DNA of 13,323 nt. Source: Candidatus Gastranaerophilales bacterium. Its GTDB lineage: Bacteria > Cyanobacteriota > Vampirovibrionia > Gastranaerophilales > Gastranaerophilaceae. Position numbers and translations under genes: made by a program. The stretch covers positions 52,679 through 66,001 of the forward strand of contig QAMI01000066.1 in assembly GCA_003150395.1 (NCBI GenBank), read 5' to 3'. Positions 1 to 6,660 of this stretch are shown one piece after another. Every line of letters starts with the position of its first letter. Position 1 is the stretch's first letter. The notes under the pieces were generated by a model that saw only the letters and a list, made by a program, of their open reading frames with translations, searched no databases and had not been told where the DNA came from.

Positions 1-839
1 GGCATGCTTAACGAAACATCACTAATTCCATATTCGCCATGCATTATTGTTGAAACCGGAAGAATTGACCTTTCGTTTCTTACTATTGCCTCACAAATTC
101 TTTTAACTGACATTGCAATTCCGTAATTCGTAGCTTTTTTCATGGAAATAATTTCATATGCACTATTTTTTACATCTGTTGCAATTTTTTCCGTAGCATT
201 TTGGTGGTCATAATGCCCGCGCATTTCACAAAAATTATTTAGTGGGACACCTGACACATTAGCGCTGCTCCAAACTGCAATTTCACTATCTCCATGCTCT
301 CCTATAATAAAAGCATGTACGCTTCTGCTATCAACATTTAAATGACGGCCTATTGCATATTTTAATCTTGCTGTATCAAGCACAGTACCAGAACCAATAA
401 CCCTGTTCTCCGAAAGACCGCTCAGTTTTACAGCCGCATAAGTCAAAATATCAACAGGATTAGCAACAATTAAAAGAATTCCATTAAAATTTCTTTTCTT
501 TATTTCAGGAATAATTGTTTTAAAAATATTTATATTTTTTTTAACCAAATCAAGACGCGTTTCACCGGGTTGTTGATTTGCACCAGCTGTAATAATAACA
601 ATTCCGGCATTTTTTACATCATCGTAATCACCGGCATGAATTTTCATTGGTTTTGAAAAAGGTATTCCATGGCTAATATCAAGAGCCTCACCTTCGGCTC
701 TTTTAGAATCCGAATCTATCAAAACAAGTTCTGTGAACAATCCGCTTTGCATTAAACTAAATGCCGATGCTGAACCCACAAACCCGCATCCTACAATTAC
801 GGCTTTATTAAAATTAACTGTTTCTTTAATGTCATTCAT
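1..839 (-). CDS. ldh: L-lactate dehydrogenase, 3' end beyond window
   Basis: Cytoplasmic NAD-dependent enzyme interconverting pyruvate and L-lactate, the usual last step of lactate fermentation. 279 complete codons are visible of a family length near 315; the C-terminus lies off the window. Visible motifs: Rossmann loop GCGFVGS (17-23) with D42 ending beta-2; substrate loop NQQPGETR (88-95), where Q89 matches the Gln that selects pyruvate (Arg in malate dehydrogenases) and R95 the mobile-loop Arg; D155 and R158 in LDTAR; and catalytic H182 in GEHGDSE. These residues favour lactate over malate dehydrogenase. The start ATG at 839 follows a GGGGG ribosome binding site at 845-849. A nearby ATG at 843 is out of frame and closes after three codons. 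A palindrome lies just upstream. Confidence 0.93.
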   Translation of the reverse strand, partial: MNDIKETVNFNKAVIVGCGFVGSASAFSLMQSGLFTELVLIDSDSKRAEGEALDISHGIPFSKPMKIHAGDYDDVKNAGIVIITAGANQQPGETRLDLVKKNINIFKTIIPEIKKRNFNGILLIVANPVDILTYAAVKLSGLSENRVIGSGTVLDTARLKYAIGRHLNVDSRSVHAFIIGEHGDSEIAVWSSANVSGVPLNNFCEMRGHYDHQNATEKIATDVKNSAYEIISMKKATNYGIAMSVKRICEAIVRNERSILPVSTIMHGEYGISDVSLSM

Positions 840-858
840 GCATGCCCCCTTTTTATAT

Positions 859-873
859 TTTACACTTTGTAAA
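859..873. promoter_or_regulatory. candidate operator palindrome upstream of ldh
   Basis: Perfect inverted repeat TTTACA-CTT-TGTAAA centred about 27 nt upstream of the ldh start and just upstream of its ribosome binding site. Its position suits a repressor site near the transcription start. It is not the classical Rex site (TTGTGA..TCACAA). The regulator is unknown. Confidence 0.4.
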
Positions 874-879
874 TGGGAT

Positions 880-909
880 TTTATCACAGAAATGATTTTA
901 TAACAGTAA
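880..909 (-). promoter_or_regulatory. weak candidate ldh promoter
   Basis: On the minus strand TTACTG (909-904), an 18-nt spacer and GATAAA (885-880) lie between the tRNA terminator and ldh. The -10 is preceded by TGT and followed by AT. The match to consensus is modest, so this is only a candidate. Confidence 0.3.
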
Positions 910-917
910 AATATAAT

Positions 918-949
918 AAAAAACGCCCTGATGTATAATAAATCGGGCA
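918..949 (-). terminator. Rho-independent terminator after the tRNA-Arg pair
   Basis: In the minus-strand transcript, GCCCGAT (948-942) pairs with ATC-A-GGGC (932-925, one bulge) around an AT-rich loop, followed by GTTTTTT. It separates the tRNA unit from ldh. Confidence 0.65.
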
Positions 950-1008
950 GTTGCAAAGTTATTCACATATAAATAATCTATTTTAATATTTTATGATACT
1001 GGCAAAAA

Positions 1009-1082
1009 TGGCCCCGGCGCGATTCGAACGCGCGATCTTCGGTTTAGGAAACCGCTGCTCTATCCTGCTGAGCTACGAAGCC
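1009..1082 (-). tRNA. tRNA-Arg(CCT)
   Basis: A 74-nt cloverleaf: acceptor GGCTTCG/CGGGGCC, D-arm GCTC..GAGC, T-arm GCGCG-TTCGAAT-CGCGC and discriminator A. The seven-base anticodon loop TTCCTAA gives anticodon CCT, which reads AGG (Arg). The anticodon stem starts with a G27-A43 mismatch and the acceptor uses two G-T pairs. CCA is not encoded. It is the second gene of a tandem pair, 6 nt after tRNA-Arg(CCG). Confidence 0.93.
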
Positions 1083-1088
1083 AAAGTA

Positions 1089-1162
1089 TGTGCCTGATGC
1101 GATTCGAACGCACGACCTTTTCCTTCGGAGGGAAACGCTCTATCCAACTGAGCTACAGGCAC
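1089..1162 (-). tRNA. tRNA-Arg(CCG)
   Basis: A 74-nt cloverleaf: acceptor GTGCCTG/CAGGCAC, D-arm GCTC..GAGC, anticodon stem TTTCC/GGAAA, T-arm GTGCG-TTCGAAT-CGCAT and discriminator A. Anticodon loop CTCCGAA gives CCG, which reads CGG (Arg). CCA is not encoded. It is first in the tandem pair. A 5-bp hairpin (AGGAC-GAA-GTCCT, 1163-1175) abuts its 5' end and may be part of the precursor leader. No convincing promoter was found between here and the lemA terminator. Confidence 0.94.
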
Positions 1163-1289
1163 AGGACGAAGTCCTTGCATAACTTTTAGCGGTTGTTGTC
1201 GAACGGCTTTTGATAATTTGATTTTGATATGAGAATGTTCAAATTAAAGCTTTGGGTTACTATCATTTTTATAATAGTTTTATCTTAAT

Positions 1290-1321
1290 AAAAAAGCCGC
1301 TCATTAGCAAGCGGCATTTTT
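1290..1321 (-). terminator. Rho-independent terminator of lemA
   Basis: Stem GCCGCT (1296-1301) with AGCGGC (1310-1315) and an 8-nt loop, flanked by an A run on the left and a T run on the right. It lies 17 nt beyond the lemA stop and on the minus strand ends in a long T tract. The symmetry could allow function in both directions. Confidence 0.8.
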
Positions 1322-1337
1322 ATGTATTTCTTTATTA

Positions 1338-1919
1338 TTATTTAAAATATTCTTGAGCATTTACTGCTTGACGTTCTTTTTCATCTTCCACCTTGAAGAA
1401 AGGCATTTGTTTAAAATTAAACATCGCTGCAATTACAGAACTAGGAAAAAGTTCTGTTGCATTGTTTAAATCCAAAACAGCTGCGTTATAAAATCTTCTT
1501 GCTGCAGCAATATGCTCTTCTACTTCATTATATGTCTGCATTGACTGAAGCATTGTCTGATCAGATTTGATTTGAGGATAATTTTCCATATTTACCATCA
1601 GCTGACCCATTTGGCGAGAGATTTCACCATCTAATTTAAGCTTGTCTCCTACGTTGTTTAAATCTGATGAAAGTTTAAGCGCCTGAGATCTTAAAGCTGT
1701 GATATTTTCCATCAAGCCTCTTTCATGCTCCATGAATTTGTTAGCAATTGTTAAAATATTAGGAATTAAATCATAACGCTTTTTCAATTGCACATCGATA
1801 CTCGCAAAAGCCTCTTTAACTTTGTTCCTTTTAGTAACAAGCGAGTTGTAAATTCCAATAATAAACACTATTAAAAGGACTAATATTCCTAATAATATCA
1901 TGCTTGGTTCAATTGACAT
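1338..1919 (-). CDS. lemA: LemA family membrane protein
   Basis: LemA-family protein of unknown biochemical role, typically anchored by one N-terminal membrane helix with a helical-bundle domain outside the membrane. From the start chosen here it has 193 residues, a normal family length. Visible: a hydrophobic helix at about 7-24, the family signature NSLVTKRNKVKEAFASIDVQ, then LKKRYDLIPNI, and a charged helical remainder. The start at 1919 is preferred because AGGAGG sits 7 nt upstream. The reading frame is open to an ATG at 1976, which has a weaker GAGG at 1984-1981 and would add 19 residues including a Gly run. It appears monocistronic, with an extended -10 upstream and its own terminator. 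Its precise role cannot be told from sequence. Confidence 0.9.
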   Translation of the reverse strand: MSIEPSMILLGILVLLIVFIIGIYNSLVTKRNKVKEAFASIDVQLKKRYDLIPNILTIANKFMEHERGLMENITALRSQALKLSSDLNNVGDKLKLDGEISRQMGQLMVNMENYPQIKSDQTMLQSMQTYNEVEEHIAAARRFYNAAVLDLNNATELFPSSVIAAMFNFKQMPFFKVEDEKERQAVNAQEYFK

Positions 1920-1932
1920 TCCGCCACCTCCT
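1919..1932 (-). promoter_or_regulatory. strong ribosome binding site deciding the lemA start
   Basis: On the minus strand AGGAGGTGGCGGA directly precedes the ATG at 1919, with 7 nt between GGAGG and ATG. This is close to ideal and stronger than the site in front of the upstream in-frame ATG at 1976. Both starts could be used. Confidence 0.6.
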
Positions 1933-1993
1933 GTTGCTGCGTCAGCATATTGTTTTCCATTTACTAAATTATTCATATTACCTCACTTTTATA

Positions 1994-2002
1994 AGTATAA
2001 CA
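1994..2002 (-). promoter_or_regulatory. extended -10 promoter for lemA
   Basis: TGTTATACT on the minus strand is an extended -10 (TG-n-TATACT). A TTGTAT lies 19 nt upstream as a poorly spaced -35. It predicts a start near 1987, leaving a leader of about 11 nt to the first ATG or about 68 nt to the second. Confidence 0.45.
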
Positions 2003-2024
2003 TTCAAAATATTAAAAAATACAA

Positions 2025-2681
2025 CTAAACAGAGTATTTTTCCCCCAGCTTTTCAAATGAAACAACTTCATCAAAATCTTTACGGCTTTTAACAGTCCGG
2101 GCATGTTCTTTTTCATAACCGAGAGTTAAGAGCGAAATTAAAATTTGTTTGTCATTTATTCCTAAAAGCTGTTTAACTGTTGCTGCAACATTATTTTCCT
2201 TATGGGTAAGCTCATTTGCAATTGCCCCTACAATACAGCAGCCAACACCGAGTTCTTCAGCACGAAGCGTCATATAACCAATTGCATAAGACATTTGCTC
2301 GATAGTTCTTAACAAAGTTTCATATTCTCCAAGAAGAGAGGGGTTTAAAACTGGATTTGAGAGAATATAATTTCTAACATCAGAGTTTCTGCCTTGTTTC
2401 TCCATAACTCTAGAAAACTTATCGTCATTCCAGGCTGTCATATCAGCAACACAACAAATAACAGCAGAAGCATTTTTAACCTGATTTTGATTATTTGCAG
2501 CTACTGCAAGTTTATCTTTTACAGATTGATTTTTAACAACTATGAACTGCCAGGGTTGAACATTTACCCAGCTTGGCGCCATCATACCCGCGGTAAGAAT
2601 TTCTTTAATTATTTTGTCCTCAACCGGTTTATCACTGTAAGAACGTACGCTTTTTCTATTTAAAATAGCATTTGCTACCAT
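2025..2681 (-). CDS. nitroreductase family FMN oxidoreductase
   Basis: Nitroreductase-fold flavoprotein, 218 residues, expected to bind FMN and use NAD(P)H to reduce nitro, quinone or similar substrates. The substrate cannot be predicted. Visible: N-terminal RKSVRSYSDKPV (9-20), which typically contacts the FMN phosphate; APSWVNVQPWQFIVV (35-49), the family APS..QPW motif; and the glycine-rich ELGVGCCIVG (143-152) near the flavin ring. No signal peptide or membrane helix is seen. The ATG at 2681 is chosen because GAAGGGAG ends 7 nt before it. A TTG at 2708 in the same frame has no better site. It begins 35 nt after the LCP gene on the same strand, so the two are probably co-transcribed. Confidence 0.9.
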   Translation of the reverse strand: MVANAILNRKSVRSYSDKPVEDKIIKEILTAGMMAPSWVNVQPWQFIVVKNQSVKDKLAVAANNQNQVKNASAVICCVADMTAWNDDKFSRVMEKQGRNSDVRNYILSNPVLNPSLLGEYETLLRTIEQMSYAIGYMTLRAEELGVGCCIVGAIANELTHKENNVAATVKQLLGINDKQILISLLTLGYEKEHARTVKSRKDFDEVVSFEKLGEKYSV

Positions 2682-2716
2682 GACAGACTCCCTTCTTTTA
2701 TATAACAAGTATATAA

Positions 2717-4060
2717 TTATTTTCCAGCTATGACAACAGTGAAGTCAGTTCCGTCACAATAGTAATTGTTAGGTTCAAATACAAATTGATATCCGATAAT
2801 TGAAGGCATTTTCTTCTTCAACCAGTTGTAATAATCATTTGTAATATTCTTTGAATGAGCAACAAATTGAGTATGTGTTTTGCTTACGGTTCCTGTACAT
2901 GCTACATTTATTCCTAAATTTATCAATTGCTCCTTAACTAATTTTGCCTCCTCAGCATTACCATCGGAATACATTATTCCGGCTTTAACATCCGTCATAC
3001 TTTCAGGATTAATTTTTTCACGGTAAATAAGCCTGTTAACAACTTCCTGAGTTTTTTCAGGGTCTAAAATCCAATAGCTGATATATCCTTTTTTATTTGG
3101 AGCACCCGGAAGCATTGCAATTTCAATCTTGTCCATATCAAGATGTTTTGCGAAACCTGCATATTGGGAAAGTTCATAGAATGACATGTTAGTTTTAATA
3201 TATTTACTTGCTACATTAATTATTTCAGGAAGCTTAGTGATAGTTTCTGGCTTTTTAAGTGCCTCCATCATACCTCTTAGGAACCACTGCTGACGCTGAG
3301 TTCTTCCGATATCACCCATCGGATCATGTCTAAATCGCAAATACCCGATAACCTCTTTACCATTCAAATGGTTAGGGCCTTTTTTAAGATTTATAAATAA
3401 TTTTCCTGAATAATCATTATAATGCATATTTTTTTCAACATAAATATCAACGCCGCCAAGAGCATCAACAATTTCTTTCACAGCCTCATCATGAACCATT
3501 ATATATCTGTCAATTTTAACACCTAAAGTTTCTTCAATTGTGCGAATAGTCATTCCGATGCCGCCAATCGCATGAGCAGCATTAATTTTTTGTACTCCAT
3601 GATCATCTGGCAGATAAACTTTACTGTCACGCGGAATTGAAAGTGCATTTAAAGATTTTGTTCTTGGATCTACATTTAATAAAATTATTGTATCAGTTCT
3701 AGTACCTTCCCATGGGTCGGTTCCTTCCCCATTTGAATCGACACCCAGCAAAAGAATATTTCTTCTTTTATTACCAAAAGGTAAGGAAAAATCAGCTTTA
3801 TGTTTGGTATCATTGTCTTGGGAAAGTTTTATAAACAGTTGAGTTATGACATTATCTTTACCCAAATTTTCTTCAAGAAATTCCTGATTATCAGCCAAGA
3901 GAAAGAAACTGATTGCTATGCCGATTATCAGAATTGTTAAAACCAAAACGGTACGCAAAAATCGTGAACTTTCACGCTTTCTTAGCTTGGCTTGCCTTAT
4001 ATAATTTTCTTCTCTGTTAACCTGACTTCTTCTTGGTCCTTTGTATGAATCTGTTTTCAT
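2717..4060 (-). CDS. LCP (LytR-CpsA-Psr) wall-polymer ligase with LytR_C domain
   Basis: Membrane-anchored enzyme of the LCP family, which transfers lipid-linked anionic or capsular glycopolymers to peptidoglycan outside the cytoplasmic membrane. 447 residues: a basic cytoplasmic tail (1-35, rich in R and K), one membrane helix (about 36-56), a linker, the LCP domain (about 100-265) and a LytR_C-type domain (about 355-447). Conserved LCP residues are present: GVDS at 106-109, TRTDT at 120-124, SIPRDS at 141-146, and the Arg/Asp-rich RFRHDPMGDIGRTQRQQ at 242-258, which binds the pyrophosphate lipid. AAGGA precedes the start. The polymer it handles is unknown. It has its own promoter just after the mgtE stop and probably carries the nitroreductase gene with it. 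Confidence 0.92.
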   Translation of the reverse strand: MKTDSYKGPRRSQVNREENYIRQAKLRKRESSRFLRTVLVLTILIIGIAISFFLLADNQEFLEENLGKDNVITQLFIKLSQDNDTKHKADFSLPFGNKRRNILLLGVDSNGEGTDPWEGTRTDTIILLNVDPRTKSLNALSIPRDSKVYLPDDHGVQKINAAHAIGGIGMTIRTIEETLGVKIDRYIMVHDEAVKEIVDALGGVDIYVEKNMHYNDYSGKLFINLKKGPNHLNGKEVIGYLRFRHDPMGDIGRTQRQQWFLRGMMEALKKPETITKLPEIINVASKYIKTNMSFYELSQYAGFAKHLDMDKIEIAMLPGAPNKKGYISYWILDPEKTQEVVNRLIYREKINPESMTDVKAGIMYSDGNAEEAKLVKEQLINLGINVACTGTVSKTHTQFVAHSKNITNDYYNWLKKKMPSIIGYQFVFEPNNYYCDGTDFTVVIAGK

Positions 4061-4096
4061 ATATATTCCTTGTTTTCACGTGTATAATAATATAAT

Positions 4097-4124
4097 ATTA
4101 TAGATTTTTTCATTGCATATACAA
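4097..4124 (-). promoter_or_regulatory. promoter of the LCP gene
   Basis: Minus-strand TTGTAT (4124-4119), a 16-nt spacer and perfect TATAAT (4102-4097), 37 nt before the LCP start codon. It lies directly after the mgtE stop, where no terminator hairpin is visible. Confidence 0.6.
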
Positions 4125-4140
4125 TAGTTTAATGATTTTA

Positions 4141-5508
4141 TCAAAAAATCTTCAACAAAAATGTTGACACAAGAGTAAAGTAAACAATCAACCCTACAAC
4201 GTCAATTGTGGTTGCAATTACCGGTCCAGAAGCGACAGCAGGGTCAATATTTAATGACTTTAACGCAAATGGAGTGAAGGTTCCAATAATCGTTGCCATT
4301 GTCATATTAATTGTCATCGCGATACCAACAACAACACCAAGCTCAATGCTATGCTGCCACCCGAAAGTTGCAAATGTCACGATTAAACCGAAAATAGCAC
4401 CTATTATTAAACCTACAAACATTTCTCTTACAATATGATAAAAAGCAGAACTCATTGTAACCTGGCCTGTAGAAAGACCACGAACCATAAGAGTAATACT
4501 TTGTGTTCCGATATTTCCGCCCAGGCCCGCCAAAAGAGGCATAAATATCGCAACAATCGGAATTGCCGCAATTGTATGGTCAAAATGATGTGCAACATTT
4601 ACTGCAACAAATTCGCCTAAAAGTGTTATAAAAAGCCAAGGAGTTCTTGCACGTATTGCGTTTAAGATGTTTCCTGAAAGAATTTCATCTTCATCTACGA
4701 CTTCAGTTGAAATACCAGAAGATTGATAAATTTCTTCTGTTGTTTCTTCTTCAAACAAGTCATGAACATCATCCCAGGTTATCATTCCCTTAAGCCTGTT
4801 ATACAAGTCCACAACCGGCAGGGCATTATACTGATATTTCATAAACTCATCAGTTATATAATCACTGTAATCGTCAACATGAAGCTTTACGATATCAGAA
4901 ATCATGATATCTTCAACTTTTTTGTTGGCCGGTGATGTAAGGAGTTTTCGCAACGAAACTACACCTAAAAGATGGTTTTGCTTGTCGGTTACATAAATAT
5001 AATACAATTCAAGATTATCTTTTTCAGCTTTAATTCGAATATAGTTTAAAACCTCCTGAACAGTCATGTCAGAATTAACGGTTAGCACGACAGGGTTCAT
5101 AATCCCGCCTGCTGTGTCCTCATTATATGTAAGAAGTTCTCTGACTTCTTCTGAAAACTTATGCGGAAGCTTATCAAGATAAGTTTCGCTCTCATCCTCT
5201 TCCATATCCCCCAAAACATCAGCTGCAGCATCATGAGGAAGTTTAGTCAAAATTTTTGAAGCGACTTCCTGGTCAATGTCTCCTAAAAGTTCAACCTGCA
5301 TTTGCGGGGAAAGATATTCCATAAGTTCGGCAGCTTTTTCAATATCAAGAAGTTTGAAACATTCAAGCCTTTCTTCAGGTTTAAGCTCCTGAAAGATATC
5401 TGCCAGGTCAGCACTGTGAAATCCGGCCAATTCTTCTTTTAATTGGTCAAGAGTTTCATCTTCCATTATTTCCCGTAATCTTTCAATAACATTTGAGACA
5501 TTCATCAT
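4141..5508 (-). CDS. mgtE: MgtE magnesium channel
   Basis: Inner-membrane Mg2+ channel of the MgtE/SLC41 family. Its cytosolic domains sense internal Mg2+ and close the pore. 455 residues, the usual length: acidic helical N domain (about 22-125, with repeated LLGDIDQE- and LGDMEEDE-type acidic turns), DTAGGIM (131-137), two CBS domains (about 137-195 and 200-255), a plug helix, and five membrane segments from about 288 to 455. The pore signature PLLAGLGGNIGTQS is at 324-337. D436 in ATTIDVVGL matches the selectivity Asp of the family. No Shine-Dalgarno precedes the ATG, and an in-frame TAA at 5523-5521 rules out a longer start. An ATG at 5505 is the only close alternative. It lies 37 nt after the small HTH gene, probably in one unit with it. 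Confidence 0.95.
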   Translation of the reverse strand: MMNVSNVIERLREIMEDETLDQLKEELAGFHSADLADIFQELKPEERLECFKLLDIEKAAELMEYLSPQMQVELLGDIDQEVASKILTKLPHDAAADVLGDMEEDESETYLDKLPHKFSEEVRELLTYNEDTAGGIMNPVVLTVNSDMTVQEVLNYIRIKAEKDNLELYYIYVTDKQNHLLGVVSLRKLLTSPANKKVEDIMISDIVKLHVDDYSDYITDEFMKYQYNALPVVDLYNRLKGMITWDDVHDLFEEETTEEIYQSSGISTEVVDEDEILSGNILNAIRARTPWLFITLLGEFVAVNVAHHFDHTIAAIPIVAIFMPLLAGLGGNIGTQSITLMVRGLSTGQVTMSSAFYHIVREMFVGLIIGAIFGLIVTFATFGWQHSIELGVVVGIAMTINMTMATIIGTFTPFALKSLNIDPAVASGPVIATTIDVVGLIVYFTLVSTFLLKIF

Positions 5509-5514
5509 ATCAAT

Positions 5515-5525
5515 ATTATATTATA
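5515..5525 (-). promoter_or_regulatory. -10-like boxes directly before mgtE
   Basis: Two overlapping TATAAT hexamers (5525-5520 and 5520-5515) on the minus strand. The nearer one ends 6 nt before the mgtE ATG, so a transcript from it would start at or next to the ATG. No good -35 is present, and AT-rich spacers produce such boxes by chance. Confidence 0.3.
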
Positions 5526-5545
5526 AATATGGAATTTGAATATTT

Positions 5546-5758
5546 TTATTCCCATTTAATTTTATAGCCCAAAACATCGGCAATATTTTTTGCATCAATA
5601 TATCTCAAAGAACCGCGGGCAAGTTTGTTATTCAAACTTTGTGCTGTTATATTTTCCCCGAATTTGTCAGTCAATAAAGCTGCAACAGACTTGTAAGTTT
5701 GTCCTCTGGCGACCATATATGAACGGATTTCATTTCTAATATCGGTAATGTCTGACAT
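5546..5758 (-). CDS. small HTH-like protein, possibly DUF6471 family
   Basis: 70 residues, no membrane segment. Helical pattern IRNEIRSYMVARGQTYKSVA, then an ALLTDKFG turn, ITAQSLNNKLARGS as a probable recognition helix, and IADVLGYKIKWE. This resembles XRE-like helix-turn-helix folds and, from memory, small DUF6471 proteins. DNA binding is an inference. There is no Shine-Dalgarno, and an in-frame TGA at 5764-5762 fixes the ATG at 5758 as the first start. A promoter with -10 TAAAAT ends 6 nt before the ATG, predicting a leaderless mRNA. It sits 37 nt before mgtE on the same strand and divergent from the prepilin gene. A palindrome covers its -35 box, which suggests autoregulation. Confidence 0.75.
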   Translation of the reverse strand: MSDITDIRNEIRSYMVARGQTYKSVAALLTDKFGENITAQSLNNKLARGSLRYIDAKNIADVLGYKIKWE

Positions 5759-5764
5759 AAGTCA

Positions 5765-5793
5765 ATTTTAAACTTGCTGATTTTATTTGTAAA
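5765..5793 (-). promoter_or_regulatory. promoter of the small HTH gene (leaderless type)
   Basis: TTTACA (5793-5788), a 17-nt spacer and TAAAAT (5770-5765) on the minus strand. The next six bases lead straight to the ATG at 5758, so the expected transcription start coincides with the start codon. Confidence 0.5.
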
Positions 5794-5799
5794 TACAAA
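5786..5799. promoter_or_regulatory. palindromic candidate operator
   Basis: Perfect dyad TTTGTA-AA-TACAAA. It overlaps the whole -35 box (5793-5788) of the HTH gene promoter and lies 23 nt upstream of the -35 of the divergent prepilin promoter, so a protein bound here could affect both. Confidence 0.45.
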
Positions 5800-5822
5800 C
5801 CAGCTAATGTAAACGTAAATAA

Positions 5823-5850
5823 TTGAAAATTACATAAAAACATGTATAAT
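5823..5850 (+). promoter_or_regulatory. promoter of the prepilin gene
   Basis: TTGAAA (5823-5828), a 16-nt spacer and perfect TATAAT (5845-5850). The predicted start is near 5857, giving a leader of about 34 nt that carries the strong AGGAGGAG ribosome binding site before the ATG at 5891. Confidence 0.75.
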
Positions 5851-5890
5851 ATATATAAATACGAGATAAATTATTACATAAGGAGGAGAG

Positions 5891-6580
5891 ATGAATAAGA
5901 ATAAAGGGGCATTTACTTTGGCGGAGGTTTTAATAACATTAGGAATTATAGGAATAGTTGCATCAATGACACTTCCTGCAATAATTACGCGAAACCAAAA
6001 TAAAGCTCTTGAAGCATCTTTAAAGAAAAATTATTCTGTTCTTCAACAGGCATTTGACATGTATCAGGCCGAGCATGGCGAAAGATTAAAACCTGAAATT
6101 ATCGGCAAACATGAATTGAAATCTGCCATAATCAAATACTTCTCTGTTTTAATAGATTGTGGATTTGGGGCAGGGGATGCAGACAAAGCCTGCATTCCGG
6201 CTTATGAAGTTGGAAATGAAAATTATAAAGGTTATTACAAGACTTATAATAAAAACATAATGCGTTTAGCTCTTCTAGATGATGGTCAATTTGTTCTAAA
6301 AGACGGAAGTGCTATATTTATAGAGAATATTTCAGAAAACTGGGTATTCATTTCTGTAGATGTTAATGGATATAGAAAAAAACCAAACCAATGGGGCCAC
6401 GATTTATTCACTTTCCAATTGATGAAAGACGGAAGGATTTTACCCGTAGGCGCTCCTGGAACCGGCTATATTAATAAAAATACGTATTGTGCTGTAACTT
6501 CCACAAACAACTACAATGGAGTTGCCTGCACATATTATGCAATTAACAATAAAGACTATTTTAATAACCTGCCACGGTAG
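5891..6580 (+). CDS. type IV pilin-like / pseudopilin protein
   Basis: 229 residues with a class III prepilin signal: short basic leader MNKNKGA, then FTLAEVLITLGIIGIVASM as the hydrophobic N-terminal helix. Cleavage is best placed after A7, which puts F8 at +1 and the conserved Glu E12 at +5; cleavage after G6 would misplace the Glu. Such proteins are processed by PilD-type peptidase and assembled into type IV pili, pseudopili or competence fibres. The C-terminal globular domain has four Cys (C90, C101, C200, C213), possible disulfide partners, and a DVNGYRKKPNQWGHDLF stretch (157-173) recalling a motif common in prepilin-like proteins of this bacterial group. No assembly gene lies nearby, so it is an orphan here. 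Own consensus promoter and strong ribosome binding site; 80 nt before argS with no visible terminator. Confidence 0.88.
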   Translation: MNKNKGAFTLAEVLITLGIIGIVASMTLPAIITRNQNKALEASLKKNYSVLQQAFDMYQAEHGERLKPEIIGKHELKSAIIKYFSVLIDCGFGAGDADKACIPAYEVGNENYKGYYKTYNKNIMRLALLDDGQFVLKDGSAIFIENISENWVFISVDVNGYRKKPNQWGHDLFTFQLMKDGRILPVGAPGTGYINKNTYCAVTSTNNYNGVACTYYAINNKDYFNNLPR

Positions 6581-6660
6581 CTGCTGAATAACTTGTCCTT
6601 CATACAGATAATCACACTCTTCATGTTTATGATAAAATTTAAATTACAGGAGAGAAAAAG

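Noticed and set aside
1163..1175. AGGAC-GAA-GTCCT hairpin upstream of tRNA-Arg(CCG)
   Set aside because: Only five base pairs and no T tract, so not called a terminator; at most a precursor leader stem.
5509..5545. Magnesium riboswitch before mgtE
   Set aside because: The 37-nt AT-only gap is far too short for an M-box.
6581..6660. T-box or other tRNA-sensing leader before argS
   Set aside because: Only 80 nt, with no T-box consensus and no terminator/antiterminator pair.
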